DNA of 64,000 nucleotides from contig OX485803.1 in the NCBI GenBank assembly GCA_950295325.1, positions 31,558,001 through 31,622,000 of the forward strand, read 5' to 3'. Positions within the stretch are counted from its first letter, which is position 1. The number at the start of each line of letters is the position of its first letter. Made by a program: the position numbers and the translations under genes. Positions 1-11,954 of the stretch are shown here, one piece after another. Source of the DNA: Polytrichum commune (taxonomy: Eukaryota; Streptophyta; Polytrichopsida; Polytrichales; Polytrichaceae). The notes below the pieces were generated by a model. That model ran no database searches. It was given only the letters and a program-made list of their open reading frames with translations, and was not told the origin of the DNA.

Positions 1-314
1 AGGATAACAATGTCGGGTTCATCAAAAGGAGAACAAAGGAGATAAGACAAAACCCTGAAGTACGAAAAACAAAAGTCAAAAGTTCGGTTATTCCAGAAGT
101 TTGTGTGGAGCAATGTGTTTCCCATATCCTGCTTGCACGATCCTCGCGACTCCCACTTGCAGCGGCAAGTACTGTTGAGTATATTCTCTACTTGATTGAT
201 ATGTCAAAACTGGTCGATAACAAACTTAAGACGTTGCCGCTCAATCCAGCAGACGAATTACAGCTTAGATATTCCCAGACCCATATTATGTCCAATTCAG
301 TTAACCTAGGATAG
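1..314 (+). CDS. C-terminal exon of an unrecognised gene (5' part outside window)
   Basis: One frame is open from base 3 to a TAG at 312-314, about 103 residues, with no need for a start codon inside the window. It reads like real protein: a basic stretch (FIKRRTKEIRQNPEVRKTKV) is followed by a helical, leucine-rich part (HILLARSSRLPLAAAST, VEYILYLIDMSKLVDNKL) and a polar tail ending SNSVNLG. An AATAAA lies at 486-491, about 170 bases after the stop, and would suit a poly(A) signal. I do not recognise the family. No splice acceptor is needed, so the exon may start before base 1. The opposite strand also carries a good coding signal nearby (845-950), which makes the arrangement odd. Coding status is inferred from frame openness and composition only. 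Confidence 0.45.
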   Translation, partial: DNNVGFIKRRTKEIRQNPEVRKTKVKSSVIPEVCVEQCVSHILLARSSRLPLAAASTVEYILYLIDMSKLVDNKLKTLPLNPADELQLRYSQTHIMSNSVNLG

Positions 315-844
315 AAGATGACATCACAGAACTCTCGTATTATATGATCAGCCATGGCTCACATTCCTCACTATGGCGGCAGGAATACCACATCAAAATC
401 CAGTCACCGCTACCCATGTGCATCATCCCAACAATGCATGTCCATCACTTTGGGAAGCATGTGTTTGCTATCAAGAAAGACAAACAATAAACAAATACAT
501 AAAATAAAAATAAAAATCCACCAACTTCTCTGGATTGCAAACCTCGATGAGGCGACAAAAAACCCTTACGTATAAAATAGGTCATCGAGGAAATTGGAGC
601 TCGTGTATCTCCCAAATGCCACAAACTCCCCAATCAACTAAACAAAACCTTCCAGCTCCCTATTTACCATCGCATTTGAGCTTCTCAACCCTCCAGAAAC
701 AAGCTTTCATTCCCCAAAAAAAATCCTCGAGAGCAGAATCACACAAAACCCTGCCCCCTCCCCTGTTTCGGTTCCCCCGGAATATGACCGTTTCAAACAG
801 ACAAGAAGAGGAGCAATTGAGAGAGAGGTTTTGTGATTCCTCAC

Positions 845-950
845 CAACTTGTTGGAGCTTGGAGTGAATGCCGTTAATTTTTCGAATCACTTGCTCTTGT
901 TCCTTCCGCAGCCTATCCAGCTCCTTCAACTGCCCATCCAACACCGCCAT
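845..950 (-). CDS. Candidate first coding exon of a coiled-coil protein
   Basis: On the minus strand an ATG at 950-948 opens a frame that reads MAVLDGQLKELDRLRKEQEQ and continues VIRKINGIHSKLQQ. It is a charged heptad-like helix typical of an N-terminal coiled coil. The reading quality drops immediately after a good donor (TTG|GTGAGG, exon end at 845, phase 1), so I stop the exon there. An in-frame continuation to 660 exists but looks like intron. Later exons would lie at lower coordinates and partly outside the window, where they would have to overlap or interleave with the plus-strand exon at 1-314. I do not recognise the family. A second minus-strand frame upstream (about 1021-1131) may be leader or an earlier exon. 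Confidence 0.42.
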
Positions 951-1560
951 CTCATCCCCTACTTACCAATAAGGTTTCCTTCTCTTCTGTGCAACGATGT
1001 TACCACTGCCTGTCACCATGTCCTTGTTAGAGACCATGTCAATCCTTCTTCCCCATCACCGTCGCATCCCATGGCCGATCCCCTGGAACCCATGGACGCT
1101 CCTTTCTTCAGAGGCGTCGTCGCCATGGCTGCGTTGATTGTGCAACAACGACACAAAACCCCCTGCACTCCACCGAATTGGTAAATTCTGGAATTTTTTC
1201 GTAGATTCCAGGCCTCCTCGGACACATGGCATCTATTTGGAGAAAACCCCTGGCTCAGAAAAACTCCGGTTCTTGTCACTGACTCCCCGCAATGACTTAG
1301 TTCTCAATACCTAGGTTTCGAGGTGGGGTTCGCATCTTCTAAAACGATGACCCTCAATTTTGAAATACTCTATTCATATAATAACCCCACATATACCATT
1401 GTTCATTCAATGCGATTAATCGGGTTCTTAAGGTAAATGGATCTTGAATGGTTACCTCTTCCAACCGGCCCGCTTCTTCTAGGAAACAAACGCACGTGGA
1501 TTTAGTACGAGATGGTTAAAAAATTCAAATTGAGGTCCTTGGCAACTTTTGGAGTCGTAT
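951..1560. other. Upstream region of the 845-950 exon
   Basis: This stretch is richer in GC than the surrounding DNA up to about 1280 and contains short open frames on both strands, none convincing. It could hold the promoter and 5' leader of the minus-strand gene. Beyond 1280 it becomes AT-rich and I see nothing in it. Confidence 0.25.
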
Positions 1561-1568
1561 GAATATCT

Positions 1569-1810
1569 TAGGGCCCGTTCACATGGGGTCCCAAGTCCCA
1601 AGTCCCAACTTTTGAGCCTCAAGAAACCATTAAAATATGGTTTGTATTCATTAAACTTATATCTCGATTATTTTATGCAAAAATTCATGGGACGTGTTAG
1701 AGAGTTAGGTTCAACTCTCAACACAAGTTCCAAGCTTCACCCCCAAAAAGTGTTGCCATGTAGGTATCCATGTTACACATGGGACTTAGGACTGGGACTC
1801 CATGTGAAGT
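1569..1810. repeat. Fold-back element with inverted ends
   Basis: The left end reads GGGCCCGTTCACATGGGGTC followed by repeated CCAAGTCCC words. The right end (about 1780-1810) is its inverted copy: GGGACTTAGGACTGGGAC then TCCATGTGAAGTGG. A further weaker inverted copy of the tail lies near 1862-1895. The structure is that of a small non-autonomous DNA transposon. The start GGGCCCGTT recalls some hAT-type MITEs, but I could not find a clear target duplication, so the superfamily is open. Confidence 0.5.
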
Positions 1811-2094
1811 GGTAAGTCCCAACTTTCATGCTCTCATCGGTTGAGATTGCATAGATTAACCTCAAGTGACTTGGCACTTGGGACTTGAGCCCTTCTTTGT
1901 TATCAAAGTGAAGATTATCATGCTCGTGAAATGATCATATAGGTCCTCCCCAATCATGTTGGTTATTGACCCTAAAATGGTTATCATAGTTTGAGCATGT
2001 AGTTCTAATTCCCTTTAAACACATAGTCATAATTGCTTCTTTCTTAACATATAGTCATAATCTTGGATCTTACTAGAGGTTCAATGGACACAAT

Positions 2095-2260
2095 GTAAGG
2101 TGAGTGGGCTAATTTGGTGGTGTGTGATTGGGTGTGGATCTAAGAATGGACCCCAAAAAGGCATGCGTTTGAGAGAGATTGGACTACACGCTCAAAATGT
2201 GCTAACCATTACATGATTGATAGTCAACTTAATTGGAGGGGCTATATGACTATTTGACAA
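2095..2260 (-). repeat. Fragment of dispersed repeat family R1
   Basis: Reversed, this piece matches 52830-53060 and 61090-61275. The shared words run in the same order: a cccc(t)c tract, TTGACTA, ATGTAATGGTTA, GTAGTCCAATC, ACGCATGCCTTTTTGG, then a cacacccaatca block. A partial direct copy may precede it at 1905-2060. No ORF or terminal structure is clear, so the class is unknown. Confidence 0.5.
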
Positions 2261-3250
2261 GAAAGATAATGTGCACTTTGATAAGAAAAAATAATTTCGT
2301 ATCCCCAAAAAATAAGGAAATTGGCTATGGACATGATTTTCATCCACACCAATTGTGTGTTTTGTATACTTAAGAAAGAAAGCGCAAAGCTAAATGTGTT
2401 CATTTGAGGTCCACTTAAGGTAGAAGCGCTTATGACAGATTCTTTGAGCACTACAGTCCCTTACCTGACTTGGGAAAGAGAATATGATAATTTGTTTGGA
2501 ATTGCAACTATGCTACGAGCAAAACGACATTAATATTGCATGAATTAGAGCATATCTCATGTGTGTAGAAATTTCAAAGTTTCAAACCTCATTTGACCCT
2601 TCTTGATCACAAAGGGGGGGTGCAAGATAGAATGAGATTTTGTGGTTGGGGCCACATGCAAGTAGTAGGTGTGATGAAGCAAATGCATGTCCTTGATAAA
2701 TATTAATGTGCACCCAAGTTCTGCCCAAAGTAATACCCCTCACCACACTCACTTGTACCTAATGTCATCACTATACATCTTCTTGTAGATGTGGTCATGG
2801 TGAGTCACATACGTATGCAATCACTTGACATTTATGATGTTGTATGGAATTTGATGACAATATGTTTATTGGTGTTCGTTTTAAAATTAAATATAATGTA
2901 TTGGATGAGCACTAGTAAGTTGGGTGGTTGAGTAGAAAATGCTCTAAGTCGAATTGATCAATTCAACCACCCACGTGACATAATAGATTTCAAGCCCATC
3001 ATAAATTGGGGCCACAACCATCTTGAGTCAAACAACATGGAATTGAATTATGAAAATAAATAAACTCCATATCAACTTGCTTATATTTAAATTACAAGCA
3101 ATATGGTAACTAGAAATGAAGTCTCTTTTTGCACATCATGAATTATAAAAAAAGTAAAATAAAAAAAGTTGTATGTGGATGCTACCATATCAAAGAATGG
3201 TTGGTTTGCGTAAAGGCCCAAACTAGGTGTAAGAATTGGGGCATGTAATA
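2261..3250. other. Intergenic, no gene seen
   Basis: AT-rich DNA without a supported gene or element. Only short unsupported frames are present. Confidence 0.5.
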
Positions 3251-3675
3251 GAGTTATCCATAAAGTCCCTCAAAGAGCCTCAAAGAGGGACTCAATTATG
3301 GGTTTGATCCTTCTTTGAGAAAACTTTCTAGTAAGAGCTTGTTAGCTCGTCGTATATCGGAGCCTAATTTGAAATTGGGTGAAACTTTTGGGACCTCCTC
3401 TTTCCACCCCTCAAAACTTTGAGAGACTTTTAGGATTTATAATAATACGCATGGGACATGTTGTCATGAATCCCAAATCGGCTTATGCAAAGCTAGCTTT
3501 GGCCACCCATCCTAGTAGGACAAACTAGAAAGCCAATTTTTGGTAGCTTGACACCATTCTTTGTGTGTGATAATTTAAGCATGAAAAAAACTTGGATGAC
3601 TTTGTAGTAATTCTCATAAACTCAAGGTTTGGGACTAAACCCATGATTTCATCTGCTTTACTTTACAAATAACTC
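3251..3675 (+). mobile_element. TIR-bearing MITE-like element, family M1 copy A
   Basis: It starts GAGTTATCCATAAAG and ends CTTTACAAATAACTC, which are imperfect inverted repeats of each other. The body is shared with 5285-5705 and 38297-38718, including CCTCAAAGAGGGAC, the self-complementary part around GAGCTTGTTAGCTCGTCG, and TTTGGGACTAAACCCATG. TA lies at the left boundary and CA at the right, where copy B has TA on both sides. No coding capacity. The TA flanks suggest a Tc1/mariner (Stowaway-type) relative, by inference. Confidence 0.65.
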
Positions 3676-4698
3676 CAATGGAGTTAGCTGTTTCTGCAGT
3701 ACCTTACAAAGCGAGGTGCCTGGTCTTGCAGGATTGAGTCCAAGTCTCCAGCTCTGAAAGTATTTAAATTGATAGAAACTCTGGCCAAAGCTATGCTTAG
3801 AATAGGTTAGTATGTGACTGAGTCAAAAACTTCTTCCCACAGGAGATTCCATTGTGTACTTATCCTTGCCCTTCATATGTGGGTGCCATGTAATTGCAAC
3901 CACATGTTCAGTAATACAAGAACAGTAATTTACATCCTATGGCTTACTATGTAATTGTAGCGCATGTTGCATTGCAATCCCCACTTGCTTTTCTAGAGGA
4001 TATTTTCTAAATCACTTGGAAGTGCGTGTGAACAAAAAAACATACAAACTAATCAATGGTTTGTAATAATGGTACATAGACTCTGCTTTTATGTACATAA
4101 AGGCCCTTATGTATTGCTACAGCCTTTAATTTCATAACAAAATTCATGTGCATTGCAGCCCCTATAAATAATTGTTCAAGTGTGAAAGCATTTCAGAGGT
4201 ATAACCAAAGGAGACGCTGTTATGTCCTTGTGTGCAAAATGAATTTGTCGGAGCCCCATGCCTATAAACAAGTAACAAAACCCGTCTGCATAAACCAATC
4301 CCCTCTTATGAATTACTAACATACAAAGTGAAGTTCTACACATTCCATACAAAATCCAAGTGTATTGACATTCATATGCAATTGCAGTTCACAAAGTCCA
4401 AGCAGACACCAGCTGCTGTATACTTTGCTGGCATTGATAGCAGAGAGAAGTAGCACACACATAGGTACATCATGTCTCTGGTGAGGAAAGAGGCTGAAGA
4501 AACTCGTACTAGACTGAAACACTGTTTGATGCGACAAAGTCATCGTCCAAAAAGAAAAAGGATTGTCAGACTGCAATTTTTTCAGATGTGCAGTCAGAAA
4601 CAAAAGCCTAGCACCAGATCAGCATGTGGTCGTGGATTCTTGAGCTGTGTACAGAGCACCAAGCTTTACGCCAACTTCATATAATGTATTGTTGGTGT
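3676..4698. other. 3' flank of HEMK2, no gene seen
   Basis: This lies downstream of the HEMK2 stop on its strand and should include its 3' UTR. The open frames seen here on both strands have no protein character. Confidence 0.4.
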
Positions 4699-7146
4699 CT
4701 ACCTCCAGAATGCAAATCGGGACATCCTTGAGGAAAGAGAAGATTGAGGTGTAGTTGCGCCCCCAGATTCAGAGTTGTAATCATACTCGCCGTGAATGTC
4801 CTCTCTCCAGAACTTCAAAACGTGCAGGTTTTCCTCCTCCGTATAGCGCTACACCCCTCAAAAAGATGAATCAGAAGGCTGCTTCGTTCAAAATGTTAAT
4901 ATTCTCAGTTTAACCCTTGAAGGTCTAAGGGGCTCAATGTACAACCCAAATACAAAATTTCTACAAGCCCTTGTCTGAAGAAAATATTTCTATTTTTTAT
5001 GGGTTTGAAACTTTATTTCTTACATTAACTTATGTCAAAAAAGAAGAAAAAAATACTCATATACGATATTGATAATCAAAATCTAAGTATGTAATGCATC
5101 CAAGGTCGCCCGCACTGTGTGTTTGAACCCAAATCTTCAAACAGTAGAGTACTCAACCAATTTGAAAATTGCACTTCATAACTGAGTTCATGTTGATTGG
5201 GGTCATGCTTTACATAATTAGCTCAAAAAGGAAGTATGTAACTCAAATGTGATGTTTTGTGCATGGAGAAGCCCATATGTAATAGAGTTATCCATAAAGT
5301 CCCTCAAAGAGAGACGAAATTGGGGGGGTTTGATCCTTCTTTGAGAAAACTTTCTATTAAGAGCTTGCTAGCTCATCGTGTTTCGAAACCTATTTTGAAA
5401 GTTGGGTACAAATTCTGGGACCTCCTCATTCCACCTCTCGGACTTTGAGGGAATTTTAGGATTTAAAAAAGGGTACGTGCATGGGACCTGCCCTCCTAAA
5501 TCCCGGATCAGCCTATGCAAGGCTAGCTTGGCCCACCCATCCTAGTAGGACAAGCTAGAAAGCCAGTTTTTAATAGACCAACACCACTCCTTGTGGATGA
5601 TAATTTAAGCATTAAGAAAACTTGGGCGACTTTGTGTTGATTCTCATAAACTCATGGTTTGGGACTAAACCCATGGTTTTATCCACTTTACTTTACAAAT
5701 AACTCTAATATCTGGACACTTACGGGGTAAGTTACACCCTTCACATAGAATTTCCAGGAACAGGACAGATAGTTATGAAGGTTTGTTCCATTTTCCATCC
5801 CATCCCAACCCAAATTTCTTATAAAGGTGAAGATGTGCAGACAATCACCAACAACAACAAGGAGATTCAGAACGATTTGGAAGATGAAACAGATCAAATC
5901 CAAATATAAGTCGAGCAAGAGCAAGCCAGAGAGCTAAGTGAAGTTCCAATGACTGATGACAAACCTGTATGATGATACGAGATGCAAAGCCCTTCTTTTT
6001 CATAATCTGGCAGATTTCACTTGGATTGTTTGCAGTCAAAGTGACCATGTAGAACCAGCCCTTACTGGAAAGTAAGTTATCCACCATAGTCAGCATTCGA
6101 TCAATCACAACCCTACCTCGCTCACCCCCTGCCCATGTGGCAGTTATGCCTGCAGCACCTACCTGAAACCAAAGCCATCAAATGTGAGCATATGCATCCC
6201 CAGACAGACCAACCATATGCATCCTCATATTTGCTGGAGCTGTTAAAAGAACCCATCGACCCAAGTTCACCAAGGACCCACAAAAAAAGACATCAAGGTT
6301 GGGGGTAGCAATGTGTACCTCATATTCTGGGGTAGGAACATAGGGTGGATTGAACAAGAGGACGTCAACTGAACCAGCCAAACGTTTCTCAAGACCATGT
6401 ACCAAGTCAGTCACCACCACGTCTGCCTGAAGTCCATGGGCTGCCAAAGTATCACGTGTCACTTGTGCTGCTGTCTGCAACAAATTGAACATTAGAGAGT
6501 GACCGGGAGAAGAAAATTCCAGAAGAAAAATAAAGCATGGTGAAGAAAATGCAGGCACTCCAAAAAGGGCCAATGGCTGAGGTTATCATTGGAATAAACA
6601 CTTGCGTTTCAGTTACAGAACTCTGAACTAGGACCAACACACAACATCAATCCAGGACTAATAACAACAGCAATCCATAATTTTTCCCGAGACTAAATAT
6701 TCTTCTATTTGGAAACATGGCATCTGATGGTATGCCTAAGCATGTCAGAGGCACCCAGATTTTACAGCCAGAGATCAATTTACAACTGCAATCTACGCAA
6801 ACAACTATTTAGAAGAGGTCCAATGAGGTATTAAGAGAAGGTGCATATTTCTCTGAGGACTCTGGCAAGTCAATCAAGTCAGTTTCAGTCACGGAGGACG
6901 AATGGAATTGGATGATGAATCACCTGACTGATATCTGTTGCAAAAAACTGAGCACCACCTTCATCCCCGAGGATCAAGGCCAGTGAAGTGATGACATAGC
7001 CACTGCCACACCCAACCTCCAGACAGAGTCTTGGGTGCTGTTCAACGAGGTTTACTTTGTCAGCCAGCAATGCGTCAACCAAAGCGAAGGAGTCATCACA
7101 CGGCTCATACACGTCAGGGTGTCGAGCAACGAGTCGGATCGATGCG
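4699..7146 (-). CDS. HEMK2: HEMK2/MTQ2-type protein glutamine N-methyltransferase (first exon missing)
   Basis: Four exons on the minus strand: 7146-6924, 6474-6319, 6162-5965 and 4848-4699. All have GT-AG junctions with consistent phase, giving 241 residues plus a short unlocated N terminus. The first reads ASIRLVARHPDVYEPCDDSF and carries the SAM-binding motif CLEVGCGSGYV (visible residues 41-51) and acidic ATDIS. The second holds the catalytic NPPY (residues 116-119) in DVLLFNPPYVPTP. The third has WAGGERGR and SKGWFYMVTL. The last has EEENLHVLKFWRE and ends SRMSRFAFWR. In yeast and animals the enzyme works with TRM112 to methylate the GGQ glutamine of release factor eRF1, and the fit to plant At3g13440-type proteins is close. 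Exon one must end in phase 2. An ATG at 7221-7219 followed by GTGAGT would fit in phase but implies a 43-base intron, so I do not adopt it. The last intron carries an M1 element. Confidence 0.9.
5285..5705 (+). mobile_element. M1 MITE-like element copy B, inside the last HEMK2 intron
   Basis: It has the same inverted ends as copy A (GAGTTATCCATAAAG, then CTTTACAAATAACTC) and a closely similar body. It is flanked by TA at 5283-5284 and 5706-5707, which supports a TA target duplication. It lies between the third and fourth visible HEMK2 exons (5965 and 4848), so its insertion is tolerated in a transcribed intron. Confidence 0.7.
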
Positions 7147-7390
7147 CTGCGACGGCGGGGGGATGCAACCTGCCATGGAGACTACTCACAACTTGTAACC
7201 ACAACAGGAGGAGGACATCATGATTCAACAATCAAGCCCCAGAAACCAAAACAAGAATGCCAGGAATCAATATCTCACTTGCACCATTCCTAGCCTGCCA
7301 AGTAATTGAAGAGTGTTGACAAGAGAAACTTGTACAAATCAACACAACCAACCCATTTAGAATGTGCACTATCCAAACTGTGCATACAGA

Positions 7391-7912
7391 GAATGGAGAT
7401 TGCAGAAGGAACTACATATTAGACATTATCTCCCAACTTCAGTCTCCCATTTTTAATTGCTCCCCTATGATAGTTAAAACGCAAAAGTGAGTGTATTATG
7501 TTCAACAAGTTACAGCACCCTCCACAAAGTGCAATATTTGCTGCCCAATACCTGTCTCATAGAAAAAGCTTCATGTCCACGGGTGGTCACTGGCAAAAGG
7601 AGTTTCAATGGTCCTTAACTCCACATAGAGGGTGGAGATTGCAGAAAGAACTACATATTGAACACCATCTCCCAATTCCAATCTATCATTTTATTTTATT
7701 TTTAATTCTGATATGATGTGTAGAATGCAAAGATGAACAACTTATGTTCAACAAGGTACAGCACCCTCCACATACTGCCCATATTCACTGGCCAATACCT
7801 ATCACATGGAAAAAGCTTCATGCCATAGATAGATATTGAGGACAGCATCAGAAGAACTTACGAAGGAGTTTCGATGGTCCTTAACCTGGTTGATCTGCAG
7901 GCTAGAGGGTGA
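7391..7912 (+). repeat. Two-copy tandem repeat of about 240-280 bp
   Basis: Each unit opens TGGAGATTGCAGAA(A/G)GAACT. It then runs through a TATCTCCCAA / TTATGTTCAAC block, CAGCACCCTCCACA, CAATACCT and AAAAAGCTTCATG, and closes with GTTTC(A/G)ATGGTCCTTAAC. Unit one is about 7391-7630 and unit two 7631-7912. It sits upstream of the visible HEMK2 exons, possibly in its first intron or leader. No coding sense on either strand. Confidence 0.7.
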
Positions 7913-8650
7913 GTGCAGGGATTCAACTGTCATATGCTTCTCCAGGTCCACTACACAGTCCATGCAGCCGCTCGCTTGTCCTCTCTGCGCCACTCGCGCA
8001 CTTCCTCTCTTGCCACCCCACAGCCTTCTTTTTACCTCAACCACAGCATCTACAACACAGGCCCCATCTCCTTCTCCTCCACACAAACAATTGCTCCTGG
8101 CATGTGTATATAATGTTCAATTTTGTTTTATGGTCCGTATACAAACTGCCATGAGTACTTGCAACTCACTGCTATGTCCTTTTACAAACTCTTCACCTTC
8201 TTTAGGGTTTTCTTATATCAAGCTGCAACAAACCAGGTTCCATTAGCAATAACCAGCAAGTTTTAATAATCAGTGCAGAAAGTAACTTCATGTGCATCAT
8301 TACCCTGACAACCATAAAACCTAAAAGAGTCTAGAACCCTGCCCTCACGATTTACAATCAAGACCACATCACAACCACGACAGCGACAAACGAACAACTG
8401 TTACCATAGGTAGGAAATTGATTGGAATTTTCACCCTACTGATCCATGGAAGACCACCAAAGTCAGAATTCAATTAACACATCCTTGCCAGGTACATGGC
8501 ATAATCCAGATTGCCTATCAGCCAGGCAGAATAAGCTACATTCTAATCCCTTCCCATCTGGTAAAGCTCTCTCTGCACCCTAAATTGAACAAAGATGCCG
8601 AAGATGACGAAGATGAAAATAATATGCATGGGGAGAAGAGATGAGCGAGC
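7913..8650. other. Upstream region of HEMK2, no gene assigned
   Basis: Short frames occur on both strands around 7802-8246 but none resembles a known protein. It may include HEMK2 leader, first exon or intron. Confidence 0.3.

Positions 8651-8704
<54 letters not shown>
8651..8704 (+). repeat. (GA)n microsatellite
   Basis: An almost uninterrupted run of about 26 GA dinucleotides, preceded by imperfect GAGCGAGAGAGAAAG. GA/CT tracts are common in plant 5' UTRs and promoters, and this one may belong to the HEMK2 upstream region. Confidence 0.95.
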
Positions 8705-8706
<2 letters not shown>

Positions 8707-9094
8707 CAAATTTTACAAGTTAAACCCATTCTCCTACTCATAGTCATCAGTAGAACAAGGCACGAAATCTTGCGTGAACCTGTAAAATTTCAAACTCCGT
8801 TGCCTTAACATATACACCGCCTCAAGCAGCTTCGACAAAACCAAGATTCTTCACGCACAAGACCACCCTCCAAATCCAAGCCCCAAAAAGGGTTAACACC
8901 TCTACAAAGACCAATCCTCCCTATGATACCCAAACTACTATGACCTAAAAGCATCCTCGTGATTATATTCTGTACACACAGAGGTCCCACAAATTTGTTG
9001 TAGGTACCCACAATAGGTAGGTAGGAGATGCAAACTTCATACAAGAGGAGCTCTTCGAAGGACATAGATGAGAGCAATAATCACTTCATGTGAA

Positions 9095-9480
9095 GGCATG
9101 TCCGAATGAGGAAAGCTTTTCTCTTTCTCCATAAGAGAAGATCCTGCACAGATGGCGGCCCTCACAAGAACCTCTCTCCCCTAACCGAACAAAGAAAGCT
9201 CTGGTTCTTAAACCGCCGAAGAAGGAAAAAAATTGTGCAAAAGCCTCACTCGACTCCCTTGCTTACCGAACGATCCGTTGAGCTGCTTGCACCTTGCAGT
9301 GGATGCGGATACGCAGGTCGCGGAATTTGTGTGCTCGAGAGCTGCACTCCTCTCGCTCCCTCCGTCAAGTATTCAAGCTGCCGTAACTGCAAGGAAGGGG
9401 AAGGCCAAGGGGCTCTGACGGGACGGGTGACGGGTGATGAGACGGGCAGGTGGCGAAGATCCCGGGTTTGTCCTGCTGGC
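9095..9480. promoter_or_regulatory. GC-rich segment, possible promoter/leader
   Basis: GC-rich island between AT-rich flanks. It is open on both strands for 79-128 codons, but the translations are arginine- or proline-rich and unlike real proteins, which is typical of a GC-rich leader. It lies upstream of HEMK2 on the minus strand and could be its promoter and first exon. Inference only. Confidence 0.3.
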
Positions 9481-11950
9481 ATCATTGACTAATTTTTTCA
9501 TAGCCAATTCTCATCCCCCCTTTCTATACGTACTAAACGTACGATACGTACTTGGAAGCTCTACACGATGAGCCCTCCTGCCAACCTGTAGTGGGGCGAC
9601 ACGTGTACGATATCAAGGTGTAGCACTTGATATGTTGAAGGTCTAAGGTAAGATAGAAATACCATAAACCGTGAAAACAATGTGATTCGCATTGAAGATA
9701 TGGTCTTAAAATCATGAGATCATTTTCCAAGATTGAAGAGAAGGATTCATGAACAATGCAAGTTGTTTCATATTTTCATTCCCTTTAAAGAAAATCTATA
9801 ATTTTTCAAAGTTGAAAGTTTGTCAAACCCCCTACTCGTTCACTAGATTCTCCTTAAACCAAACATGGTAATGCTCATTTCCACACAGAACATCACCTAA
9901 AGCGGTTAACTCATGAGTACATTAATCATGTGATTGATGGTAGTCATACATGACTGAATTTGGCTAAATTGATTACACACGCATATCAAGTTGTCAGCCT
10001 CGCAATTATCGGTTTAGAGATGGCACTTCACTATTCTGACGGAAGTCTACTGCACAAGTAGAGGGTAGTTCACGGTTTATGGTATTTCTACCTTATGTGG
10101 GTGTTGTTCGGTTCGTTCATGTTCACCAATTTGTATTGATTACATTTACAAAAGTAAACTTGTGGTGCATTGGCATATCTACAATGAAGTATATGGATTG
10201 AAAGTCAATCGCTCCTTGCTTTAGTTATGGTCATCGGAAGTGGGTGTTTGTTTAATCTTTCTTTGAATATAATGTAGGCCCTCCCAATTGGGTTCATTGT
10301 TGAGCGTAGATTAGTTGATAAGATTTGAAGCCGACGTCCAACCTTCTTTGAATATGTGTCTTTATGGTGTTTGTTTGTTAATCCTCACCTAACCACACAT
10401 CAATGGATATAAGTGCTCAATTAAGAAAAGTGACCGAATAACACCCACAAACCTTATATTCACCGTCCAATGAAAACATGACACATCGATGAAACCTGAG
10501 ATGGTGAGTGCTATGATATGATATTATATACCAATGTACAATGGCAACTTCGATTTGTGGAAACTAACTTCCATTTGAGGGGAGGGGGATTTTGATTTGC
10601 ATCAAATTGTTGGTGTGGATGACCCAAGATTGTCGAATCTTTGTGGTGAAATAGAGAATTCTTGCATACAAGTGTACCTCTCATTCATCCAACATGAAAG
10701 TCAAGATGTTGCTAATTGTAGTTTATTTGACTTTGGAATTCGTTTTAAAGACCCCGAATTAGTCTAGTATGAGTAGTTTGAGATGAATCCGCCACAAACC
10801 TACAGGAGGCCAGTTTTTTATGTTAGATGGATAAGAGTACGCTCATATGTGATAATTCCCTCTCTCCATATTCTACACTTTGATTGTTTTCCATGGCGGC
10901 ATACTTTTATTCTTCAAACCTTGCCCAAATATTTCACATTATTTGGATTCGACTAGATTTTCTACAATATATAAAGTTCATTATCCACTCATGTAACCTA
11001 TACAAAGGGTAAGTGCATGGATGAACACATTCCAACTTGCATGGTTGGACAATAAGGCAAATTCTGCAGTCCACATGAAAGTGCTCACCCAACAAGATGC
11101 TTCAAGACACTAGAGATTCAAGAAAGCTTAGCCAATATCAATGAAGTCTATTATACTTTCCCGAAATGGTTGGGATACAAAATTGTGCCCTTAAGCCGAT
11201 ACTATCTTAATCCTTTTCTAATATCATCAACATATTCTCGGCCCCAACCATGAGTGTGATGTGTATGCATTACATGGTCCCAACTAGTAGAAATACACGG
11301 GTTTCTTACATGTGTATTGGAACTATTGCTCAACAACTTATGAACAACTTTGGATGAGTCCAAGAAGTAAGGAAATTCTTGAAAGGAGTATCTTGTGATA
11401 TAAAAATAATTAAGAATATTGGATGGTCCAACCTTGGCATGCTTCCTTGTGCACTTTGATTCCTTGTGTGAGTACAAGTTTGAAACATCCACACATGCCA
11501 TTTTGACTAGATTTACACATGGTGGCGGGGGACTCACTCTTTGTGGAGAATATGAACCACATGAGACAAATGGGTATTTGAGGAGGCACATGAAGCAATG
11601 CTCGTATTCAAGTGTTATTTCGTATATTTGATTAATATCATTGAATACATATATTATATTTCTCAAAATGCCTTTCCAACACCCTAATTTTTTATAATAT
11701 TTATGTGTATGTGTGTGTGTTTGGGTTTTCTTTGAAACATTAAACAAGGTTATGTCTTTTATGTTTATTACATGTTACATCAAGAGGGTTTCTCACACCT
11801 CAGTAGCGTTCAAACTTTAGTGAAACATCAATAAACCCCCTCCCCCCCCTACGGTTTAAATATTCACGTCAATCACGCTTTCCAATTTTCAGAGTTAATT
11901 TTGTATGGAGGGATCGACAAGTCATAAGATGAGCCATGGGCCTCTTTGAC
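9481..11950. other. Gene-free stretch with degraded repeats
   Basis: AT-rich. A segment near 10780-10890 resembles 49990-50080 (CCACAAACCTA, GATGGATGG-like and TAATTCCCTCTC words), showing an old dispersed repeat. The longest frame (11202-11747, minus, 181 codons) includes a His-Thr run that simply translates a (TG)n tract and is not supported as a gene. Confidence 0.4.
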
Positions 11951-11954
11951 ATGT

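Noticed and set aside
9106-9492. 128-codon Cys- and Arg-rich plus-strand frame
   Set aside because: It lies in a GC-rich island where several frames are open at once; the cysteine spacing fits no finger and composition is typical of a leader.
11202-11747. 181-codon minus-strand open frame
   Set aside because: It begins in a translated (TG)n tract and has no domain, no splice context and no coding bias that I can see.
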